Source: a bacterium
Lineage (GTDB): Bacteria > Desulfobacterota > Deferrisomatia > Deferrisomatales > BM512
NCBI GenBank assembly: GCA_009724975.1
Contig: SRXB01000038.1
Coordinates: 1 to 11,912 of the forward strand
DNA: 11,912 bases
Reading direction: 5' to 3'
Shown: positions 6,995-11,912 of the stretch, in pieces
Position numbering within the stretch: position 1 is the first letter of the stretch
Layout of the letters: each line of letters begins with the position of its first letter
Made by a program: the position numbers and the translations under genes
Notes under the pieces: model-generated
The model's database searches: none
Told to the model about the DNA's origin: nothing
Seen by the model: the letters and a program-made list of their open reading frames with translations, nothing else

Positions 6995-7003
6995 TGTATA
7001 GCA
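6995..7003 (-). promoter_or_regulatory. Possible extended -10 promoter of the four-gene envelope operon
   Basis: On the minus strand TGCTATACA forms an extended -10 (TGn followed by TATACA at 7000-6995). The -35 position holds only a T run, so this is a weak call. If used, transcription would begin near 6988, giving an untranslated leader of roughly 295 bases that includes all the hairpins at 6811-6955. Confidence 0.3.
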
Positions 7004-7135
7004 CAATCCGAAACGAAAAAAAAGGGGTTAAAAAAAATTTTCGCTTTCGGGTCGCGCCACTGCGCCCATCATTAAGAAAACTGCGTATTAACTATCATAT
7101 TTTCCCCAAAACAACAATTTATTTCGCACAACTCC

Positions 7136-7181
7136 AAAAAAAGGGGGCGTCATTTTATTTTGCTTATGGAATAGTTCGCCC
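7136..7181 (-). terminator. Possible intrinsic terminator after the TPR membrane protein gene
   Basis: On the minus strand GGGCG (7181-7177) can pair with CGCCC (7149-7145) across an A+T-rich loop of about 27 bases, followed by CC and seven Ts (7142-7136). It lies 56 bases after the stop codon at 7237. The stem is short and the loop long, so this is only a candidate. Confidence 0.3.
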
Positions 7182-7236
7182 TTATTGAGAATTAATTTCC
7201 GGCAATTGGAGAGCCCGAGTAAAATCCCCTCGTCGC

Positions 7237-9000
7237 TCACGGATTTTTCGCGCTCTGCATTTTCATCTTCAAAAACCTCGCCCCACGCTTGTCCACCTCC
7301 TCAAGCTTTCGCAGGTATTTGCTGGCCTCCGATTCCTCGCCCCGCTTGGCCATCATCATGACCAGATTGTGGAGCGCGGTGGCATGGTCGGGCTTGATTT
7401 TGAGGGCCTTTAGGTAAGCCTCCGAGGCCTCTTTGTAATGCCCCTCCATCTGGTATATGTCGCCAAGATCGGACCAAGCGGCGTAATGTTCAGGGTCCAA
7501 GGCGATGACGGCGATCAAATGCCCCTCCTCCTGAGAGTGCTTTTGCTGGTTGTGCAGGACGTTGGCGTAACCGTAACGCAACTTCGCGTCCCCGGGAGAA
7601 AGTTCTACCGCCTTTTCATAGAACCTCTCCGCCATGTTGTACTTGCCGAGCATGAAGGAGCTTTTGGCCGCTCCCTCGTAAGCTCTGGGGTCTGAGGGGC
7701 TAAGGGTCGCTGCGACCAGGTACTCCGAAGTGGAGTCCGACCAAAGGCCTTCGGCCATGAAAACCGCCCCCAGCATGATATGTCCCTCGGCGTAGTCCGG
7801 GTTGGAATCGGCTATGTGTTCGTAAAGGTTTTTATCGCTCCGCCACACCTCCGCGCGCATGAACGTCACGACCAGAAGCGGGAAAAGAAGGAAATACAAT
7901 ATGAACCTTATATTTTGTCCGATATATATGCGCGAATGAGACTCGGCCCCTATTCCGGCGGTGAGGCAAAAACCCAGGACTGGCAGATAAAGGCCGCTTT
8001 CGGAAAAGCGCGGCGACGACCATGGCAAAACGCCCAGGGCGGACAGGAGAAACAAAAGGGCCCAGGCAAAGGCCGCCCTCCCCCCCCTTTCTCGCAAAGC
8101 GTAATAAATGAAAACGAAGAGGGTCATTGCCGCCGAGGTAAAGGCCAAAAGCGGGGGAACTCCACCCTCGTGCCTCGCATAAAGGGGTACCGGAATGGAG
8201 ATGAGACCTAAATACTTCACAAAAGCCCATATTCCGGTCGGCCCCTCCGGCGGACCCCATTCCGGGAAGCCGAAGGCGGGAATCCTAGCCGCTAGGTAAA
8301 CCGAACACAGAAAAGACCCCTCTATAAGCCACCTGCGCCGCCTCGCGTCGGCATTAGCCCCTCCATCGGACAAAGAGGAGTCCAGCGCGAAGAGCCCCAG
8401 GGGAGCGAGAAAAGCCGCTTCGCCGGAAAAAAGGGCGCAAAGCATGGCAAGTCCGCCCCAAAACCTCGCGCTTGAAGGAACAAATACGCCGCTGGCCTCA
8501 AGAACCAGAAAATGCGCGGCCATCAGCACGAAAAACGCGGTGAGCAGGTGGGGCAGGGCCGAGATGTGGAAGACCGTCTCGGTCAGTGCAGGGTGAACGG
8601 CGAAAAAGAGCGCCGCCCAGAGCGCGAAAGGTCTTCCCATGAATCTTTTGAAGATGGAGAAGGCGAAAACGGCGCAGGCGGCGTGAAGAACCACGGAAAT
8701 TGCGTGAAAGGCGAAGGGCGCGCCCCCACCGGCCATGTCTGCAAGGCGAAGGACGACCAGCGAGATGGGGGAGTAGGAGCCGTAAAGAATGGTTTTTTCG
8801 GGCGCGGCCAAGAATAGGGTTCCGAGCCATCCGTTCGCGAAAAGATTGCGCGCGTGCGAGATGGCGAAGAGGTCGTCGCCGGTCAACCCAAGCCCGCAGG
8901 CCTTTGAATAAATCCCAAGGGAGACGGCGAAGATCAGCAATAAGGCGACAATATCGCCCCGCCCTCTTCCAAAGGTTTCATTTCGCCTTTCGGTAACCAT
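7237..9000 (-). CDS. Multi-pass membrane protein with C-terminal TPRs, TMTC/GT-C O-mannosyltransferase-like
   Basis: A 587-residue protein. The N-terminal two thirds (about 15-380) is polytopic. It shows features of the GT-C/TMTC group: an early acidic pair in the first outer loop (DDLF, 42-45), FHAISVVLHAACAVFAF (98-114), AVHPALTETVFHISALPHLL (134-153), close to the family's HPxxxEaV...R-dLL pattern, and FSESGLYLPVLGFCL (332-346), close to its ERylYLPs-Gfc motif. The C-terminus (about 401-565) has four or five TPRs, for example AYEGAAKSSFMLGKYNMAERFYEKAVELSP and AAWSDLGDIYQMEGHYKEA. Such proteins transfer sugars from a lipid-linked donor to exported proteins; substrate and donor cannot be told here. 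No Shine-Dalgarno precedes the ATG at 9000, while an extended -10 lies just upstream. It follows the amidase gene by 63 bases in the same direction. Confidence 0.8.
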   Translation of the reverse strand: MVTERRNETFGRGRGDIVALLLIFAVSLGIYSKACGLGLTGDDLFAISHARNLFANGWLGTLFLAAPEKTILYGSYSPISLVVLRLADMAGGGAPFAFHAISVVLHAACAVFAFSIFKRFMGRPFALWAALFFAVHPALTETVFHISALPHLLTAFFVLMAAHFLVLEASGVFVPSSARFWGGLAMLCALFSGEAAFLAPLGLFALDSSLSDGGANADARRRRWLIEGSFLCSVYLAARIPAFGFPEWGPPEGPTGIWAFVKYLGLISIPVPLYARHEGGVPPLLAFTSAAMTLFVFIYYALRERGGRAAFAWALLFLLSALGVLPWSSPRFSESGLYLPVLGFCLTAGIGAESHSRIYIGQNIRFILYFLLFPLLVVTFMRAEVWRSDKNLYEHIADSNPDYAEGHIMLGAVFMAEGLWSDSTSEYLVAATLSPSDPRAYEGAAKSSFMLGKYNMAERFYEKAVELSPGDAKLRYGYANVLHNQQKHSQEEGHLIAVIALDPEHYAAWSDLGDIYQMEGHYKEASEAYLKALKIKPDHATALHNLVMMMAKRGEESEASKYLRKLEEVDKRGARFLKMKMQSAKNP

Positions 9001-9010
9001 TGTTCGGGAG

Positions 9011-9019
9011 ATTTTATCA
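9011..9019 (-). promoter_or_regulatory. Candidate extended -10 immediately before the TPR membrane protein gene
   Basis: On the minus strand TGATAAAAT (9019-9011) is an extended -10 with five of six matches to TATAAT. It lies only ten bases before the ATG at 9000. No good -35 is visible. If active, it would yield a nearly leaderless mRNA, consistent with the lack of a ribosome site. Confidence 0.3.
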
Positions 9020-9063
9020 TCTGGGGAGGATTAATTGGAGAAGATAAAAGCGGCGGTAATATT

Positions 9064-10332
9064 TTAAAGGCTTCGGACGATTCTGCGAGCCTCCACCTGA
9101 CCCTCGGTGACTTTTTTGGCGTCCGCCTTGTTGTCGCAGATCACAGCGCGGCCAAGCGCCATGTCCTGGTCGACGGAAGCCGAGTTATCGGGCAGACCCG
9201 CCAGCGCCCAGTCGAAATCGTAGGGGTCGCCCTTTCTGGAGCGCATCTCGTAGCGGTAGTTCAGAGCCACCATCTTGTGGGTGAGGACGCGGCCGGTGTG
9301 GACCTCCGGCCTTCTTGCGTAGATGTCTTCCAGAAGGCTTTTGAGCGCCGCGTACTGCTCGGGCGATATTTCGCCCTTGTGTGGGCCGGGGGCGGTGTCT
9401 GCGTAGATTTCGACGTTTATGGCTCGGTGGTCGACGTTGTAAACGCCGTTCCACAGGCTCTGCCCGCAGCCGAAGGAGCGGAAGCGCTCGGGTATGACCT
9501 CGAAGATGTCGCCGCCCGGGCCTATTATATAGTTGGCCAACTGCTCTTTTTTTATGTATTTGGCGACGTTGTCGAAGGGCGCGCCCTCGTGCTCGGTGGT
9601 GTGGACCACCACCATGTCGACCTCCGGCCTTATAGTCTGCTGCTGCCAGAGGCCGTTTTTCTTGACCTTTGCGGCGAACTTGGACGATTTTTGCGAAAGT
9701 TCGGCGGCTGGGGCCTCCCTTTTGAGGTTTTTGAACTCGGTGGCGCGGTAATCCTGGAAGACGAAGATGTTGGGACGGGGGCGGAAGGTAACGGGAAGCA
9801 TCGCCTCGGGAACGAGCACCACCTGCCTGTCGACCATCTTGCCCGGGTCCCATATGCCGTTTAGCCGCTGGAGGTTTCGCGTCATGGCGAAGGCCTCGTC
9901 GCCGTTTTTGGGGTCCATCTCCTCCACCACTATGCGCCAGACCGAGCGGTAGGGCGCATTGAGCTTGAAGGATATGGCGCGGGGGTCGGCAAGGGGAGGC
10001 AAAAGAAGCGAGCGGGGGATTTTTATCGTCGAGCCGGGGGTAAGCCTCGGCGCGAAGGCTTTTAAAATCTTTTCCGAACCCGCCGAGCCGGTAAGTTCTT
10101 TGGCCAGGCGAAGGTGTGTGTCTTCGGGAAGTACCGTTATCTCTATGTCGGGCGGTATTTCGCGCGGGGGAAGGGCCGAGGGCGCGGGAACCTCTATCCC
10201 CGCCTCGGCGCGAATCTGCACCTTTATCTCCTCAATCTTGGCAAGGATCTCCCCCTCCTCGGCGAAAGCCGCCAAAGAAAAGAGGACGACCGCAAAAGCC
10301 ATCAGAAATATTGTCGCCGTTTTTTTGCCCAT
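9064..10332 (-). CDS. Exported N-acetylmuramoyl-L-alanine amidase (Amidase_2/PGRP fold) with LysM-like N-terminal domains
   Basis: A 422-residue secreted enzyme expected to hydrolyse the amide bond between N-acetylmuramic acid and the stem peptide. The signal peptide ends at AFA (24). Two segments resemble LysM: about 64-107 (ITVLPEDTHLRLAKEL ... GSTIKIP) and about 131-176 (ending VDRQVVLVPEAM). The Amidase_2 domain covers about 237-376: DMVVVHTTEHEGA, NYIIGPGGDIFEVIPE, HRAINVEIYAD, RVLTHKMVALNYR and RKGDPYDFDW. The probable zinc ligands are His244, His352 and Asp369, with Lys367 in the usual place. A tail of about 45 residues follows with no recognised domain. It is the first gene of its transcript, and the TPR membrane protein follows by 63 bases without a visible terminator. 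It could serve recycling, cell separation or remodelling. Confidence 0.9.
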   Translation of the reverse strand: MGKKTATIFLMAFAVVLFSLAAFAEEGEILAKIEEIKVQIRAEAGIEVPAPSALPPREIPPDIEITVLPEDTHLRLAKELTGSAGSEKILKAFAPRLTPGSTIKIPRSLLLPPLADPRAISFKLNAPYRSVWRIVVEEMDPKNGDEAFAMTRNLQRLNGIWDPGKMVDRQVVLVPEAMLPVTFRPRPNIFVFQDYRATEFKNLKREAPAAELSQKSSKFAAKVKKNGLWQQQTIRPEVDMVVVHTTEHEGAPFDNVAKYIKKEQLANYIIGPGGDIFEVIPERFRSFGCGQSLWNGVYNVDHRAINVEIYADTAPGPHKGEISPEQYAALKSLLEDIYARRPEVHTGRVLTHKMVALNYRYEMRSRKGDPYDFDWALAGLPDNSASVDQDMALGRAVICDNKADAKKVTEGQVEARRIVRSL

Positions 10333-10379
10333 GCAGCCCTTAGGTTCAAAAGCCCTTTAAATCGCAAGGCTTTTTAAAA

Positions 10380-10408
10380 AGTATAATCAAGGCTGATGGC
10401 TGGGGCAA
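10380..10408 (-). promoter_or_regulatory. Sigma70-type promoter of the amidase gene
   Basis: On the minus strand TTGCCC (10408-10403) and TATACT (10385-10380) are spaced by 17 bases, a good match to a housekeeping promoter. The start of transcription would fall near 10373, about 40 bases before the ATG at 10332, where AAGG gives a weak ribosome site. Confidence 0.55.
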
Positions 10409-10453
10409 CATACAAGATGTGGGACCTTTTGGCTTTAACGGGAGGCGCGGCTA

Positions 10454-11912
10454 CTATTTGAAGGGTTTATATGTAATTTCCCCGAGGGCGGGGTTGTCGT
10501 TTTTGTCCCAAATTGATTTATTGATATTGCTTTCATCGGCTTGCCAGTAATTTTGCGCGGCGTCAATTCCAACAGAGCCTTTCAAGTGTATCTTGTGTCG
10601 CGCTGAATAGCCGAAACGGTTCTCCCGAAAGACAAGCGGAGAGTCTTCGACTGAAACGAGGTCCATGCCGCTGAAGTTGAATTCGCTCGCGTCAACCTCT
10701 CCCTTGGCGCCGCTGAGGGAGAGAAGGCTTTCAGCCGATTTTGAAAAGGAACTATTCTTGAGCGATAGCTCGGATCCCTCGCCCCTAACCTTGAGGCCGC
10801 TTCGCACCCCCTCGAATCCGGATTTTGCCATCGAGAGGCGGCACTCCTTGGCGAGCATGCCGCCAAGTGAGGAGCCGGAGATGAAGTTGCCCTCGAACTT
10901 GACCTCGGCGCGAAAAGCGTGGACGGCGTAGTCATTATTTCGAAAAACGCAGTTCAGGATAGAAGCCTTTGAGTCGCGAAAGCGCACCGCCTGCTTGTTG
11001 GAATCGAAGCGGCAGTTCTCCACCGTGGTTTTTTCGCTCTCTTGAAATTGCAGGGCCCTTAGGTTTCCCTCGAAGAGGGAGTTTTTGACGGCGAGGAGGG
11101 AAAAGTGGTTGTGAAGCGACTGCACCCCGTGGCGAAATACCGCGCCCTCCACCGAGTTTTCAGCGTCTTCCGACGAGATCACGCTCACCTTGTCCCAGTC
11201 GCCGGGTTCGGGCTTCTCTTCCGCCGACTCGAAGACGACGGGGTTTTTCTCGGTTCCCTTCACCCTTATGGAGCCTGTCACCAGAAGCTCGGCCTCGCCA
11301 AGGCCGTCGCCGTTGGTGTCGAGCCTTCGAAAGCGCACCCGCGTCCCCTCGCCTATCACCAGCATGGAGCCCGGGGGGACGGTGACGCGGCCATTGATGA
11401 TTATGGTTCCGCTCCACTCCTCGCGCCCATCCACGGTGTAGTCGCCGAGAAATTCACGCACGCGGCCTTCGGTGTCATCGGAAGTTTTTGGGACTGCGGG
11501 CCGTTTTTCTTCGTAGATGAAGCGCTGTTCGTTGAAATATAGGGCGCTTGCGTCGGCGCACCCCGAAAAGGTCACGCCGTCGAAACCCGTATAGGTGAAT
11601 TCAGGGAATTCGGCCTTCTCCCCGTTTTTCCCATAATCGGGCGGAAGGGTGTTTTTGTTGTAATTTCGCATGTCAACGCCGCCGACCTTGCAGGAGGAGA
11701 CCTTGACTTTCTCCGCCTTGAACTCTGCGCCGCGGTTTATGACGATGCCGGTGTCGCAGCCGGTGATTTCGGTGTCGGAGACGGCCATAGAGCCGCCAGC
11801 CGCCAAAAGCCCCTCCTCTGAGCGGGCGATTCTAGCCCCTTTTATAACCACCTCCGAGCCGGTGGCGGCGATTATTCCCCCGCCTACGCCGGTGACCGGC
11901 TCAAAGGTTACC
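10454..11912 (-). CDS. Right-handed parallel beta-helix protein, C-terminal part (5' end outside window)
   Basis: The frame stays open to the window edge, so the start lies beyond 11912; the GTG at 11851 is internal and is used here only for numbering (465 residues from it). The motif set is that of pectate-lyase-like or NosD-like beta-helix proteins: VTVPPGSMLVIGEGTRVRF (about 156-174), GTEKNPVVFES (199-209) and rungs such as KNSLFEGNLRALQFQES, NCRFDSNKQAVRF and NCVFRNNDYAVHAF. DTNGDGLGE (178-186) is an EF-hand or dockerin-like calcium loop between two beta strands. The end, NYWQADESNINKSIWDKNDN...YKPF, is the usual C-terminal cap ('NYW...I...D') of the class. Expected to be exported, with roles in polysaccharide binding or surface structure; enzyme activity is not evident. 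No terminator is seen after the TAG. Confidence 0.82.
   Translation of the reverse strand, partial: VTFEPVTGVGGGIIAATGSEVVIKGARIARSEEGLLAAGGSMAVSDTEITGCDTGIVINRGAEFKAEKVKVSSCKVGGVDMRNYNKNTLPPDYGKNGEKAEFPEFTYTGFDGVTFSGCADASALYFNEQRFIYEEKRPAVPKTSDDTEGRVREFLGDYTVDGREEWSGTIIINGRVTVPPGSMLVIGEGTRVRFRRLDTNGDGLGEAELLVTGSIRVKGTEKNPVVFESAEEKPEPGDWDKVSVISSEDAENSVEGAVFRHGVQSLHNHFSLLAVKNSLFEGNLRALQFQESEKTTVENCRFDSNKQAVRFRDSKASILNCVFRNNDYAVHAFRAEVKFEGNFISGSSLGGMLAKECRLSMAKSGFEGVRSGLKVRGEGSELSLKNSSFSKSAESLLSLSGAKGEVDASEFNFSGMDLVSVEDSPLVFRENRFGYSARHKIHLKGSVGIDAAQNYWQADESNINKSIWDKNDNPALGEITYKPFK

Larger units (their letters stand above)
6694..7236. other. Gene-free interval of about 540 bases
   Basis: No convincing reading frame is present on either strand; the short frames lack ribosome sites and family-like composition. 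The left part (6811-6955) contains a run of hairpins described separately, and the right part (about 6960-7236) is A+T-rich. It should hold the promoter of the four-gene operon and the end of the transcript of the gene that stops at 7237. Confidence 0.6.

Noticed and set aside
6792..7001. Plus-strand frame of 69 codons in the gene-free interval
   Set aside because: No ribosome site, Cys- and Arg-rich shadow-like composition, and it overlaps the hairpin series.
7001..7236. Replication origin or phage attachment site in the A+T-rich stretch
   Set aside because: No DnaA-box cluster, no direct repeats and no neighbouring integrase or replication gene were seen.
7832..8260. Frame antisense or out of phase inside the TPR membrane protein gene (142 codons)
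   Set aside because: It shares the region with clear transmembrane and TPR coding sequence and shows no domain pattern.
9185..9853. Minus-strand frame of 222 codons within the amidase gene
   Set aside because: It is an Arg/Gly-rich alternate-frame shadow of the amidase catalytic domain, which has recognisable zinc ligands in the chosen frame.

Overview
The window looks like an envelope-focused chromosomal segment of a Gram-negative bacterium. Coding regions are fairly G+C-rich and intergenic gaps are A+T-rich. There are three likely lipoproteins with an LxxC-type Cys, several secreted proteins, and three proteins related to peptidoglycan processing, which implies an outer membrane and a thin murein layer. 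Style and domain content would fit a deltaproteobacterial (Desulfobacterota-like) genome, but nothing here is taxonomically decisive. I see no transposase, integrase, CRISPR array, tRNA or rRNA.

Layout. At the left edge the 3' end of a plus-strand Sel1-repeat gene (1-408) converges on a large minus-strand gene (441-3317). That gene encodes a lipoprotein with three fibronectin-like repeats followed by a right-handed beta-helix of the CSLREA / choice-of-anchor-Q type. Next comes a compact minus-strand operon of four genes, read from right to left: an Ala/Lys-rich helical lipoprotein ending in four lysines (6085-6693), a lipoprotein with a YkuD L,D-transpeptidase-type domain and a TYGC active site (4960-6057), a membrane-anchored L,D-transpeptidase with the canonical THGC site (4130-4951), and an exported protein that looks like a YkuD fold with its catalytic residues lost (3444-4130). 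A strong intrinsic terminator follows directly (3412-3444). Upstream of the operon is a gene-free stretch of about 540 bases (6694-7236) holding a run of hairpins that may be a structured leader or small RNA.

Right of that are a GT-C-type membrane protein with C-terminal TPRs resembling TMTC/O-mannosyltransferase proteins (7237-9000), a LysM-like plus Amidase_2 peptidoglycan amidase (9064-10332) with a visible sigma70-type promoter, and the 3' part of another right-handed beta-helix protein (10454 to beyond 11912).

How the genes may work together. The most interesting reading is the four-gene operon. It holds a helical outer-membrane lipoprotein with a lysine C-terminus, two L,D-transpeptidase-family enzymes with different active-site signatures, and a Cys- and His-free YkuD-like partner. 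This is the parts list expected of a Braun-lipoprotein-like tether between outer membrane and peptidoglycan with its own attachment and possibly detachment enzymes, built from a lipoprotein that does not look like Lpp. The link is an inference from gene order and motifs, not something the sequence proves.
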